Source: a virus. From it: a DNA stretch of 64,000 bases. Numbering within the stretch: the first letter of the stretch is position 1; each line of letters opens with the position of its first letter. Both the position numbers and the translations under genes were made by a program. The DNA lies in the IMG/VR virus record IMGVR_UViG_3300020417_001527, positions 1 to 64,000 of that record. One strand, written 5' to 3'. The notes beneath the pieces were generated by a model. It was not told the origin of the DNA and ran no database searches. It worked only from the letters and a program-made list of their open reading frames with translations. This document shows positions 27,524-36,102 of the stretch, piece by piece.

Positions 27524-28228
27524 ATGCTAGACGTCTTTTATATCAGCTACAATGAATCGTTTGCTGATGAGAATTATGAAATGCTGAAAGTCTTTGCCCC
27601 ACATGCCCAACGAGTGCATGGTGTCAAAGGCATATTTGAAGCACACAAAACAGCGGCCGAACGAGCAAAAACTTCACACTTTTATGTGGTTGATGCAGAT
27701 GCAATCATTGAAGAAGAATTTAAATTTAAATTTGTACCCAACAAGTTTAAAGAAGCATATCCAAATGTGATGGAAACAGAATGTGTGTTCACATACAGAT
27801 CACGCAATCCTGTCAATGATTTAATTTACGGCTATGGTGCTGTTAAACTGTTTCCCAGAGAACCTTTTCTCAAACTAACAGATTGGTCAGTGGACATGAC
27901 AACATCAATTGGTTGTCCTTTTGTGCCCAAGTTCCAAATAAGTAATGTTACAGCGTTTAACACAGATCCTTTTAACACATGGAAATCAGCGTTCAGAGAA
28001 TGTGTTAAACTCAGCTCAAACATTATAGATAACAATGATAACATTGACGATGAATACAGACTTAAAGTTTGGTGTGCAAGAGGTGAAAAACGACCTTTTG
28101 GAGAATACGCTCTACTGGGAGCTCAACAAGGAGCAGACTTTGGCGAAACATATCGTGGTGACAAAGACGCACTAAAAATGATCAACGACTTTGATTGGTT
28201 GGCAAAGAAATTTGAAGAAGCAGTATGA
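27524..28228 (+). CDS. Putative GT-A glycosyltransferase
   Basis: 234 residues. The N-terminus MLDVFYISYNE, a conserved HFYVVDADAII (DAD metal motif near 58-60) and a later acidic GADFGETYR resemble small family-2-like glycosyltransferases found in phages. The enzyme would use a nucleotide-sugar donor; acceptor unknown. It is the first gene of run E and joins the next by ATGA. The DxD and length are consistent, but motifs are few. Confidence 0.68.
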   Translation: MLDVFYISYNESFADENYEMLKVFAPHAQRVHGVKGIFEAHKTAAERAKTSHFYVVDADAIIEEEFKFKFVPNKFKEAYPNVMETECVFTYRSRNPVNDLIYGYGAVKLFPREPFLKLTDWSVDMTTSIGCPFVPKFQISNVTAFNTDPFNTWKSAFRECVKLSSNIIDNNDNIDDEYRLKVWCARGEKRPFGEYALLGAQQGADFGETYRGDKDALKMINDFDWLAKKFEEAV

Positions 28229-29172
28229 CCGCAGATTGGGAAGAAACAACAGAGCTGGTAACCAGCAAGTATCATTGGGTAAACGGAATAGATGAATATC
28301 TAAAACGTACCAAGCACCCTCTGTACAAAAAGTTTTCTGCAATTCGCAATGCAGTATTCTTTATGAATGCATACAGACAAAAAGAACTTATACTGGACGA
28401 AATAGGCAGAGGTGATTCTCCTTATTCAGAAGAATTTGTTAATATTATCCTGCATGGCAACATACAATGGACTGAATGGTTGACACACAAGAAACTGGTC
28501 AACTACATGGCTCATTGCATAGACATAGATCTGTTTAAAATATTGAATGATTGGCATGATAGATTTGGCGGAGATGTGATCAATATCAATGATCATTTTT
28601 CACGTGGACAAATACAGAGCAAACTGTGGATGATGGATGAGCTGGATAAAATTGTAGAAGATGGCAACATGGGCAATGTACTCATGTACGGTGGATGGTT
28701 CAACACGTTTGCATACTTCTTGTTTGAGCGTTTTAAAATAAAACAGATATTTTCATTGGACATAGACCCAGACGTTTGGGAAGTGGCAGACTGCTTCAAT
28801 GCTAAAAAATGCTATGACGAAGCATGGACTTTCAAGGCCGCAACAGCAGATTGTAATCGTTTGCAATATAAAAATGGCAAAACCACATTTGAAGTGCCCA
28901 GGCCCAACATGAATCCTACCACAGTAGAATTTAAACCCAATCTTGTTATTAACACATCATGTGAACACATGAAAGATGATTGGTTTTATAATCTGCCCAA
29001 AGGCATGCCTGTGTGTTTGCAAACCAATGATTATTTTGAAAACACACAACACATGAACTGTGTGCATAATTTGGATGAAGCTCGTGCAAAATATCAATTT
29101 TCAGAAGAGCTGTATGGCGGTGAATTAAAAACATATCTATATAAAAGGTACACACTAATTGGAATTGTTTGA
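28225..29172 (+). CDS. Methyltransferase-like Rossmann protein
   Basis: 315 residues. Residues about 145-230 have a class I methyltransferase-like pattern: NVLMYGGWFNTFAYFLF as a modified motif I, FSLDIDPDVWEVA as the acidic second strand, and LVINTSCEHM as motif IV. The usual glycine loop is weak (MYGGWFN), so SAM binding is likely but not certain. The preceding 140 residues are not recognised. It starts by ATGA overlap and overlaps the next gene by 14 bases. Confidence 0.65.
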   Translation: MTADWEETTELVTSKYHWVNGIDEYLKRTKHPLYKKFSAIRNAVFFMNAYRQKELILDEIGRGDSPYSEEFVNIILHGNIQWTEWLTHKKLVNYMAHCIDIDLFKILNDWHDRFGGDVININDHFSRGQIQSKLWMMDELDKIVEDGNMGNVLMYGGWFNTFAYFLFERFKIKQIFSLDIDPDVWEVADCFNAKKCYDEAWTFKAATADCNRLQYKNGKTTFEVPRPNMNPTTVEFKPNLVINTSCEHMKDDWFYNLPKGMPVCLQTNDYFENTQHMNCVHNLDEARAKYQFSEELYGGELKTYLYKRYTLIGIV

Positions 29173-29764
29173 GCAACAGTTGACAGGCAGAGATGATCAT
29201 CTTGCTGGCCAATCAGAAACCATGGATGATGTTGTGTATCACTATAACAGTCTAGGCTTTCGCGGTCAAGAGTTTGCAGGTGAAGTTGGCGTTGTAGGAG
29301 ATTCGTTTGTGTTTGGATTGGGTGTAGCACATGCATTTCCACACATACTGTCCATGGATAACATGGGCTATCCTTCTGCTTCCAATGACATGATTGTAAG
29401 ACATGCTATACAGTACATTCGCAACTATGCACCTGCCACAGTCGTTGTGTGCTGGACATACGGATACAGAAGAGAATGGATACGACCTGATGGCAAAGTG
29501 TATAGATTTAAAAACATGGATATGGACACACCAGATGATTATTTTTGGTTGATGTCTGAATTACAAAATGAACCGTGGGACAATTACAACTACTACAAGA
29601 ACAAACTGTTGATTGAATCGTTTTGTGCAGTAAATAATGTAAAACTGTTACAGATAGATAATCATGTAATTGTAAATGATAAAAAGGGTGCAGACGGAAA
29701 GCACCCAGGACAAGAATGGCACAACGCAGTGGCCATAAAAGTGAGTGAGATGCTGGATGCTTAA
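29159..29764 (+). CDS. SGNH/GDSL hydrolase-like protein (canonical GDS)
   Basis: 201 residues, TTG start at 29159 with AAAAGG about nine bases upstream. It has a canonical block I, VVGDSFVFGLGV, after HYNSLGFRG, and a C-terminal DGKHPGQEWH that supplies Asp and His for the triad. The enzyme is probably an esterase, deacetylase or acyltransferase for a small glycan or lipid. The same skeleton occurs in the protein at 36536-37513, where GDS has become GQC. Confidence 0.76.
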   Translation: MELFEQQLTGRDDHLAGQSETMDDVVYHYNSLGFRGQEFAGEVGVVGDSFVFGLGVAHAFPHILSMDNMGYPSASNDMIVRHAIQYIRNYAPATVVVCWTYGYRREWIRPDGKVYRFKNMDMDTPDDYFWLMSELQNEPWDNYNYYKNKLLIESFCAVNNVKLLQIDNHVIVNDKKGADGKHPGQEWHNAVAIKVSEMLDA

Positions 29765-30026
29765 CAATGTAACATGGGGCCGTAATGCAGGTCGAATCAA
29801 CATAGAGGATCTATCCACACGTGAGTTACAGCGTGAATGTTCAAGAGCTTTGGCATCTGGAGCCATTGTGGCCACGTCTGCAAACCTAACTAAGTACAAC
29901 AAACAGGCTCCTCATAACAGTCATCTATGGTATAGAGCTGTTATAGAAGATTATGTAAAACAATACGGTGGCTTGCCAAGTCGTGCAGGTCCTGGTGTAG
30001 ATGTAAAACTGATACTGGAGGAATAA
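29757..30026 (+). CDS. Small hypothetical protein
   Basis: 89 residues from ATG 29757, eight bases before the upstream stop; the next gene begins on its last base (TAATG). It is soluble, mixed alpha-beta in character, with LSTRELQRECSRALASG and a Gly/Pro-rich end (SRAGPGVDVKLI). I know no family. The coupled translation on both sides supports it as a real gene. Confidence 0.6.
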   Translation: MLNNVTWGRNAGRINIEDLSTRELQRECSRALASGAIVATSANLTKYNKQAPHNSHLWYRAVIEDYVKQYGGLPSRAGPGVDVKLILEE

Positions 30027-30712
30027 TGAATAGAAAAATACGCAACGCACTAGAACAGTTCTGTGTAGAAACGTTTGGTGTGAAACCAGATTACAACGCA
30101 ATGGAACCAATGGTTGATGCATTAGACCGACAGGTGTTGCACAATTATTTTGGTAACACAGGTAATTGGCGGCCTGACAATAAAAATTTCAAAGCATCAG
30201 GTGAACAGTTAATAGAAAAAGTAAACGCACTTAGACCCGATTCTGTGTTGGACATAGGTTGTGGTTATAATCTACTCAAAGGTAAAATTAAAAATCTATG
30301 GGGTATAGATCCATACAACACAGAAGCTGATGAAGTTATTGATTTGATGGATATAAGATTAACCGGCACCAATGATGTGGTGTTGTGTTTAGGATCAATA
30401 AACTTTGGCGATCAAACAGAAATTGAACGCAAGGTTGCAAAAGCAGTCAGTTTGTGTAAGCCTGGCGGTTCGTTGTTTTGGAGAGTAAATCCTGGACTTA
30501 CACACAGCAGAGCTGGTGCTGAATGGGTTGACTTTTTTGAATGGAATGAAGATAAGCTACGAGAGTTAGCAATCAAAAATGATTGTGTATGCGTTGATGT
30601 ACAAGAAGATCGTTGGCGAGACGACGGAGAAGGTTTGAGATATTATGCTCAATGGAATCGGAACAGAAATACAGAAGCAGAATCCGTTTCATTACAGAAT
30701 ATGGGAAGGTAA
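30026..30712 (+). CDS. Class I methyltransferase (GCG...NxG subfamily, copy 1)
   Basis: 228 residues. SVLDIGCGYNLLKGKIKNL is motif I, VLCLGSINFGD replaces the usual motif IV, and LCKPGGSLFWRVNPG is motif VI. Three more copies of this subfamily follow (32340, 33779, 35464), each with a GCG loop followed by Lys-x-I or similar and an N-[FHY]-G turn. The acceptor is unknown. ATG 30026 shares its first base with the preceding stop; a GAGGAA ribosome-binding site lies just upstream. Confidence 0.82.
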   Translation: MNRKIRNALEQFCVETFGVKPDYNAMEPMVDALDRQVLHNYFGNTGNWRPDNKNFKASGEQLIEKVNALRPDSVLDIGCGYNLLKGKIKNLWGIDPYNTEADEVIDLMDIRLTGTNDVVLCLGSINFGDQTEIERKVAKAVSLCKPGGSLFWRVNPGLTHSRAGAEWVDFFEWNEDKLRELAIKNDCVCVDVQEDRWRDDGEGLRYYAQWNRNRNTEAESVSLQNMGR

Positions 30713-32027
30713 TTTTTTACCTGAAGATTTGTATGACAAACTAGAACGTATGGTTTATGCTTACGAGCCCGAGCCAGACAGTCTGCTTAATGCTGAAGAT
30801 TATGTGTACCCAATGGGTCAAGCACATCTGTCGCCAGGACTGGATGGCTTTCGTGATCTGTGGTACATGCCTGCAAACAAACAATGGTTGTTGGATCTGC
30901 TGGATTGGCCGGCTGACCTAGATGCACAACTGGAAATTAAAATACACATTGATTCCAAAGGCTTTTATCAAAGACCACACAGAGATTTAAAAGATATTCG
31001 TTCACCTCGTGGATACGGCACTCTGCAGATATACTTTGGTTCAGATGAATTGGAAGACACAGGTGCATGGGTACTGGATGCTGATCACAACAAAGTTAGG
31101 CAGATTCCTTTTCAACGCAACACAGCCTGGTGTTTTAAAGCCACTGATATATCGTGGCATTCAGTGGATCGAATTGAACGTGAAGTAGACAGACGCTCCA
31201 TAATGATTAATGTATTTTCAAGAACAAGAATGTCAGACACCACGCCTGTTGCTGTTACATCAGAAGTAAAACGTAATCCTGTAAAATTTAAATCGTTTAG
31301 AGATCACACTCGTATTGATTTTTGTATAACCACATACTGTCAATCAAAGTGTCCTACCTGTCCTAGAACAGATGCAGAAACACTTGAACTTGCAAACTTC
31401 ATAACATTACAACACATGCCATTTCCTGTGTGGATGGATGTGATTGACAAAGTTGATTGGTCAACAAAAACCATACAGTTTTGTGGTGAACATGGTGATC
31501 CAATGATGCACCCTGACATAGAAAAATTTATACTGGCAGGCACAGCTCGTGCTTGGCAAGTGATGATAAACACCAATGGTGGCATACGCAAAAAAGAATG
31601 GTATCGCGAAATATACGACAAAGTTGAAGACCAGGATTATGGTGAGCTGTGCTTTACATTTGCCATTGATGGACTAACACAAGAGACCAATGAAAAATAC
31701 AGAATAGATGTTGATTTTGATCGTGCATGGGAAAACTTCTTGACTTGTGCTGAAAATCATAGTAGACTTACGTATTGGGACTTTCTTGTGTTCGAACACA
31801 ACTGGCATGAACTTGAAGATGTTATACGCATTGGCAAAGAGCTGGAAGTGAACATGGACATCAAAGTCAATCGCGGCGAACATGGCTTGCTGGTCAGTGA
31901 TGAAGGCAAACAGCATGTGAGAAACATACTTGGCATTGATGTTGATGCAGAAGAACAACAGATTGTGGATATACAGGATGCAAAAACAGTAGCACTATCC
32001 AATCTCATGGAGCAGAGCAAACTATGA
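30645..32027 (+). CDS. Fused 2-oxoglutarate oxygenase and radical SAM protein
   Basis: 460 residues in two domains. Residues about 20-192 look like an Fe(II)/2-oxoglutarate oxygenase: H112-R-D114 (HxD), distal H172, and R184 for 2-oxoglutarate. Residues about 222-430 form a radical SAM domain with C232, C236, C239 and a GEHGDPMMHP motif in place of GGEP. The SPASM-like domain that should follow is in the next gene. I know of no common protein with this fusion. ATG 30645 overlaps the methyltransferase gene by 68 bases; the ORF is continuous, so the fusion is not an assembly of frames. Confidence 0.82.
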   Translation: MLNGIGTEIQKQNPFHYRIWEGNFLPEDLYDKLERMVYAYEPEPDSLLNAEDYVYPMGQAHLSPGLDGFRDLWYMPANKQWLLDLLDWPADLDAQLEIKIHIDSKGFYQRPHRDLKDIRSPRGYGTLQIYFGSDELEDTGAWVLDADHNKVRQIPFQRNTAWCFKATDISWHSVDRIEREVDRRSIMINVFSRTRMSDTTPVAVTSEVKRNPVKFKSFRDHTRIDFCITTYCQSKCPTCPRTDAETLELANFITLQHMPFPVWMDVIDKVDWSTKTIQFCGEHGDPMMHPDIEKFILAGTARAWQVMINTNGGIRKKEWYREIYDKVEDQDYGELCFTFAIDGLTQETNEKYRIDVDFDRAWENFLTCAENHSRLTYWDFLVFEHNWHELEDVIRIGKELEVNMDIKVNRGEHGLLVSDEGKQHVRNILGIDVDAEEQQIVDIQDAKTVALSNLMEQSKL

Positions 32028-32353
32028 AAAAGGTTATCTGTGAAGCAATGAAAGGCAAAGAAATTGATATTGATATCAATTTTAAGATGTGGCCTTGCTG
32101 TATGTATCAAAATATATTTGCAGAATTTGGCAAGACTGGAGATCCATACATAGACTCTCTGCCGGCAGATTGGAATGATACACGAGTACACGGCATTGAC
32201 AAAATATTAAGGCACTATGCATACACAGAACATTTCAATGACAAGAGTTGGACAGATGAAAAGAAGTGTTCTCCTGTGTGCTATGAAAAATGTGCAGAAG
32301 GCGGTGAAATGCATTTGAATCATGCACCGTTAAATTTAGATGGCAAAGATTAG
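32024..32353 (+). CDS. Stand-alone SPASM-like iron-sulfur domain protein
   Basis: 109 residues starting in an ATGA overlap with the radical SAM fusion gene. FKMWPCCMY, then PVCYEKCAEGG near the end, match the auxiliary-cluster half of SPASM radical SAM proteins, and SLPADWND agrees with NLPSDWND in the protein at 63177-63470. It is therefore most likely the detached auxiliary domain of its upstream partner, made by coupled translation. No catalytic core is present. Confidence 0.75.
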   Translation: MKKVICEAMKGKEIDIDINFKMWPCCMYQNIFAEFGKTGDPYIDSLPADWNDTRVHGIDKILRHYAYTEHFNDKSWTDEKKCSPVCYEKCAEGGEMHLNHAPLNLDGKD

Positions 32354-33221
32354 ATTAATGAATGTGCCTAAAAGGCAACTGGGAAAATTTAGATTTGTAG
32401 AAAAGAAAGATATCACAGATCGTTTTGTGTTGCCACAGTGGTGGCGACTGCCCGAATCAGTGAGATGGTCACACACAGCTCGTAACTATCAAAAAAGTTA
32501 TGATGCATGGACGGCCGAGTTTACATTTGATACTCGCAAATACACAGGACAATGGTTGGTAGACTACATTCAGCAACGTGATCCCAATGGGCTTGTGCTG
32601 GATGTTGGTTGTGGATCTAATCCTTACAAAGGTAAGATTAAAAATTTAGTAGGTATGGAGCCAGGCGATTGGGGCAGTAAAGATTTACAATGGGATATTA
32701 TGGGTCATATATACAAGTACGTGGAAGACAACAAATGGGATTGGCTACTTGCAATAGGTCCTCTCAATCATGGTGATACAAATGAAATTACTGAAATGCT
32801 CACCACCATGCATGGTTGTCTTAAACCAGGTGGTAAACTAGTATGTTTGGTCAAGCCAGCCAATTGGGCTCATCTCAAAGTTGACCCATGGAGAGAAAAC
32901 AGAGGCTTGTGCTATCCGTGGATGAAAGAAAGTATTTACAGATTTGGTGCTCAACAAGATTTTGAACTTGAACTTGCTCCTGTGCTGGATGGCACAGATC
33001 TTGGCAAACTCACAGATGAAAAATTACAAAAACTTGCTGACATTGAACCATGGGAACACACTCTAAATGGTGCACCACCAGTGGAGACTGAAGTGCAAGA
33101 CGGAGACATGTACTCGCAATGGGAAGCGGTACAACGGGAAATAAAACGCAGGAAAGACACACCTGATGCACCCAGCGAAGTTATAAGACAGCGTTGGTTT
33201 TGGATCTGGAGGAAGTTATGA
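32340..33221 (+). CDS. Class I methyltransferase (GCG...NxG subfamily, copy 2)
   Basis: 293 residues. Motif I is LVLDVGCGSNPYKGKIKNL, motif IV LAIGPLNHGD, and LKPGGKLVCLVKP follows. It carries a 75-residue N-terminal region with paired Trp and a C-terminal tail of about 80 residues. The near match KGKIKNL in copy 1 shows recent common origin. It overlaps the SPASM-like gene by 14 bases, so it is probably translated from the same message as that gene pair. Confidence 0.8.
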   Translation: MAKIRLMNVPKRQLGKFRFVEKKDITDRFVLPQWWRLPESVRWSHTARNYQKSYDAWTAEFTFDTRKYTGQWLVDYIQQRDPNGLVLDVGCGSNPYKGKIKNLVGMEPGDWGSKDLQWDIMGHIYKYVEDNKWDWLLAIGPLNHGDTNEITEMLTTMHGCLKPGGKLVCLVKPANWAHLKVDPWRENRGLCYPWMKESIYRFGAQQDFELELAPVLDGTDLGKLTDEKLQKLADIEPWEHTLNGAPPVETEVQDGDMYSQWEAVQREIKRRKDTPDAPSEVIRQRWFWIWRKL

Positions 33222-33242
33222 TTGTGTTAAGCAGAAGGAATC

Positions 33243-33620
33243 ATGAATCAACTAGTACCAGTTAAGAAAGGAGCCTTGGTTCCATATAAAAATAAAAAAC
33301 CAACTGAAGTACAACCATTTTTACTAGTCGAAGAACGCAAAGTGTTCGAGACACGTGAAGAAATAAAAAGATACTTACCGGACATCTGTGGCCTAGCATT
33401 GGCTCGCAGTTGGCACGACAAAGCGTATATGCACAAATTAGAAACAGATATTTACAACACATTTAAGGAAGGCGGAGTAATACTGCCAGAAGATACACTA
33501 TTACAATTTGAAAAAACAAGTGGCCAGAGAGCCAAGATTACAGTATATGAGCAATCTCCTCACAGCAACTTTAAATTAAAAGTTTGCAGTTTGAGTTTGA
33601 ACATGATAGCACAAAGGTAA
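33243..33620 (+). CDS. Hypothetical protein
   Basis: 125 residues, ATG 33243 preceded by GAAGGA. It is soluble, rich in Lys and Glu, without membrane segments. The start MNQLVPVKKGALVPYK and the central helix region LPDICGLALARS show no family I can name. It follows the previous gene by 21 bases, one of the larger gaps here, and is followed at once by a small membrane protein. Confidence 0.62.
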   Translation: MNQLVPVKKGALVPYKNKKPTEVQPFLLVEERKVFETREEIKRYLPDICGLALARSWHDKAYMHKLETDIYNTFKEGGVILPEDTLLQFEKTSGQRAKITVYEQSPHSNFKLKVCSLSLNMIAQR

Positions 33621-33624
33621 AACA

Positions 33625-33795
33625 ATGTTAATTAATATATTAAAAATAGAAGCAATAGTTATAGGATTATTGATTATTTTGTATTTGATGGCATCATTGG
33701 CATACATTGGTATGGATTTAGAAATGATGTCCACAGATTATGAAATGGAGAAAATAATGGCAGAAAGGTTGGCAGTAATTGAACCAGGAAGCTAA
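33625..33795 (+). CDS. Small single-span membrane protein
   Basis: 56 residues, found by reading the gap between larger genes. ATG 33625 follows AAAGGTAAAAC, a good ribosome-binding site. Residues 8-29 (EAIVIGLLIILYLMASLAYIG) form one transmembrane helix; the remaining 27 residues are acidic and Met-rich. Its stop lies inside the start region of the next gene. Function unknown; similar tiny membrane proteins are common in phage accessory regions. Confidence 0.58.
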   Translation: MLINILKIEAIVIGLLIILYLMASLAYIGMDLEMMSTDYEMEKIMAERLAVIEPGS

Positions 33796-34726
33796 TCTAG
33801 AACAAAGCGAACAGTATATGTCTGCTTTAAGTAGCGTAAAATCCAAGTTCGATCCAGAAGAAGTAGCTGGCTGGTCACGTGATAAAAGACTAGCACAGTT
33901 ACGTGAACACTTTTCCACTGGACATTCGGATATTATAAGAACAACATCACACACAAAAACAGGCTCAGGCTTTCCAGCCGCCGAAGTAATCAATGCAATG
34001 AATCCCGATCTGGTGCTTGATCTAGGTTGTGGATTTTCATTGTTTAAAGAACACATACAAGGGTTGATAGGTGTTGACCTACTGCCTTACGAAGGCAGAG
34101 TTGATCTTGTTATGGATTGTGATGATGCACTAGAACTGTTTCAGGACAATAGCGTAGATGCTATTCGTTGTGTAGGTCCATTCAACTTTGGCACACAAGA
34201 AGAACAGGAAAAACTCATTGGTTTGTGTTATGACAAACTTAAACCCGGAGGTGTAGTCTGTGGACATGCTCGTCCAGGACGCAAAAGCGATGCAACAGGA
34301 TTTAATTCACGTGGTATTATTCACTATCCATGGACAAGAACTGCGGTGCATGAGTTTACTGAACTGTTTGGTTGGGAACTGTGTGACCCACACCTAAGTG
34401 TGCCAGGCTGGGTGGAACAAAGCGATCACAAGTCACCCATCATCACAGAATGGACAGACCTACGACAGTTGAGCTGGCCACAGTTGAAAGACTACATGGT
34501 GCGTTTCAATCCAGACGATACACCCATTGATGATTTCAACAAATGGTTGGACAGAGAACATGACAACTCAGACATGTTTGATCCTCTGGAGTATCAAGAA
34601 GGACTCAAAGATGCACATGTTAAAGTGCAGAACGAATATTGGCGTAGATTAAAAGATGAACGATTTAACAGGCACATGCACGATGGTGTGAGACCTCGTT
34701 ATAATTGGTGGTGGAGGAAACCCTAA
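33779..34726 (+). CDS. Class I methyltransferase (GCG...NxG subfamily, copy 3)
   Basis: 315 residues from TTG 33779; an ATG at 33818 is the alternative. Motif I VLDLGCGFSLFKEHI, the acidic GVDLLPYEG, motif IV RCVGPFNFGTQ, and LKPGGVVCGHARPG are clear. It shares the GPFNFG turn with copies 2 and 4. Acceptor unknown. It overlaps the tiny membrane-protein gene by 17 bases and shares one base with the next start (TAATG). Confidence 0.8.
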   Translation: MNQEANLEQSEQYMSALSSVKSKFDPEEVAGWSRDKRLAQLREHFSTGHSDIIRTTSHTKTGSGFPAAEVINAMNPDLVLDLGCGFSLFKEHIQGLIGVDLLPYEGRVDLVMDCDDALELFQDNSVDAIRCVGPFNFGTQEEQEKLIGLCYDKLKPGGVVCGHARPGRKSDATGFNSRGIIHYPWTRTAVHEFTELFGWELCDPHLSVPGWVEQSDHKSPIITEWTDLRQLSWPQLKDYMVRFNPDDTPIDDFNKWLDREHDNSDMFDPLEYQEGLKDAHVKVQNEYWRRLKDERFNRHMHDGVRPRYNWWWRKP

Positions 34727-34947
34727 TGTACACAGTAGAATTTGAACATGACACATTTGAAATTGTGGTATTGGATGATGGTGGTTATGAAGATGATTTG
34801 CGAGTAGAAATTCAATCAGATGCAGTTTTTATTTCACAATGGAATACTGTGTTGAATGAAGAACAGAATATACGTATTTCGCCACAGATGTGGGACGAAC
34901 TGCTGTCAGCAGTTAAAAGCCCAGAAGGAGCATACATAAAAAGATGA
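34726..34947 (+). CDS. Small acidic hypothetical protein
   Basis: 73 residues from ATG 34726 (TAATG junction). It is acidic and mostly beta in character (YTVEFEHDTFEIVVLDDGG). It ends in an ATGA overlap with the phosphoribosyltransferase gene. I do not recognise it. Phage cargo regions often hold small acidic proteins that inhibit or mimic host factors; that role is not shown here. Confidence 0.6.
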   Translation: MYTVEFEHDTFEIVVLDDGGYEDDLRVEIQSDAVFISQWNTVLNEEQNIRISPQMWDELLSAVKSPEGAYIKR

Positions 34948-35474
34948 TAAAAGATTTTATAAGAACAGTACCAAACTATCCTGTTAAAGGCGTAAATTTT
35001 TATGACTTGAACAGTTTGTTTGCAGGACCAATGTTTAAAACTGTGATTGGTTTGTTGTTGGACAAAGCCACTGCAATGAAAACACCCACACACATCATTG
35101 GTGTTGAAAGCAGAGGTTTTGTGTTAGGTTCTGCTGTAGCATATGCAATGGGTCTACCTTTTGTTATGGTACGTAAAAAAGGCGCCAAGTATCCAGGTAA
35201 ACTATTAAAAGAATCATACGAACTTGAATATGGTAAAGCAACTCTGGTGCTACAAGAAGGCCTGCTTGGACACACAGACAGATGTATCATTGTGGATGAT
35301 CTGGTTGCCACAGGCGGTTCATTGGGAGCAACAGCAAAGTTGATTGAACAAACAGGTGCAAAAGTATTGGGTGCATTAACTGTTATGGATTTGAAATACA
35401 TACGCAACAATGCAGATTTTGATTATCCAGTACACTCTATAGAAGAAGAATGGAACAATCCGCTTGAACAGTAA
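34944..35474 (+). CDS. apt: Adenine phosphoribosyltransferase-like protein
   Basis: 176 residues, the normal APRT length. The PRPP-binding motif CIIVDDLVATGGS, the early VESRGFVLG and YPVKGVNFYD match adenine phosphoribosyltransferases, which make AMP from adenine and PRPP. Other purine-type PRTases share parts of this, but the ESRGF segment favours APRT. SAM-based reactions release adenine through MTA and 5'-deoxyadenosine breakdown, so adenine salvage fits the unusual number of SAM-using enzymes nearby; this link is inferred. Confidence 0.85.
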   Translation: MIKDFIRTVPNYPVKGVNFYDLNSLFAGPMFKTVIGLLLDKATAMKTPTHIIGVESRGFVLGSAVAYAMGLPFVMVRKKGAKYPGKLLKESYELEYGKATLVLQEGLLGHTDRCIIVDDLVATGGSLGATAKLIEQTGAKVLGALTVMDLKYIRNNADFDYPVHSIEEEWNNPLEQ

Positions 35475-36102
35475 CGGCATATTGAAACGTTTGAAAGAAC
35501 GTTTTGAACAGCAACACGAAGTACGCAAAAGATCACTTGCGTTACACAGGACACTCAGCGGAAGAAAACTGGCAGAAGAAATAGCAGAAAGCAATCCTAC
35601 GCTGGTTTTAGATCTTGGCTGTGGCAGTAACGAGTTCAAAAAGATAGTGCCAAATGTTATTGGTGTAGATGTTGCAGAGCTTCCTGAAGTAGATTTTAAA
35701 ATGAGCATACAAAATTTTCACAGACGCAAGCCTTTCAAAGAACGTACTGCTGATTGGATTCTGTGCTTTGGACCTTTCAATTATGGCGGTTCAAAATGGG
35801 CCACAGAAATTGGTGAATGTATGAGTTACTACTTGGCAGAACATGGCACCATAGTGTGTCATACTCATCCTACCAACAGTGAAATAGACTGGACAGAAGA
35901 AAACATAACTACATATGGAAAAGAATTTGGCTTTGTGACAGAAAGTGTACAGATAGGTCACACAGATATTATGACCATGTCCATGGAAGAACTGGATATT
36001 CAACAGGAAGTTGCATCACGTTCTCCTGATATTGCAATGGAATTATCGTTGGGCAAGGATCTTATAAGACCGATGGTGGTATGGCGATGGAAACACAAGT
36101 AA
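35464..36102 (+). CDS. Class I methyltransferase (GCG...NxG subfamily, copy 4)
   Basis: 212 residues. TLVLDLGCGSNEFKKIV is motif I, ILCFGPFNYGG motif IV, and AEHGTIVCHTHP stands where the other copies have KPGG. The start is TTG at 35464 within the end of the APRT gene, with a weak purine-rich ribosome-binding site. It is the shortest of the four related methyltransferases, lacking their N-terminal extensions. Acceptor unknown. Confidence 0.78.
   Translation: MNSNGILKRLKERFEQQHEVRKRSLALHRTLSGRKLAEEIAESNPTLVLDLGCGSNEFKKIVPNVIGVDVAELPEVDFKMSIQNFHRRKPFKERTADWILCFGPFNYGGSKWATEIGECMSYYLAEHGTIVCHTHPTNSEIDWTEENITTYGKEFGFVTESVQIGHTDIMTMSMEELDIQQEVASRSPDIAMELSLGKDLIRPMVVWRWKHK

Noticed and set aside
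31995-32030. Frameshift error splitting one radical SAM/SPASM gene
   Set aside because: The same split with an ATGA junction occurs at 63467-63470 with different sequence, which makes two independent errors unlikely; programmed frameshifting remains possible.
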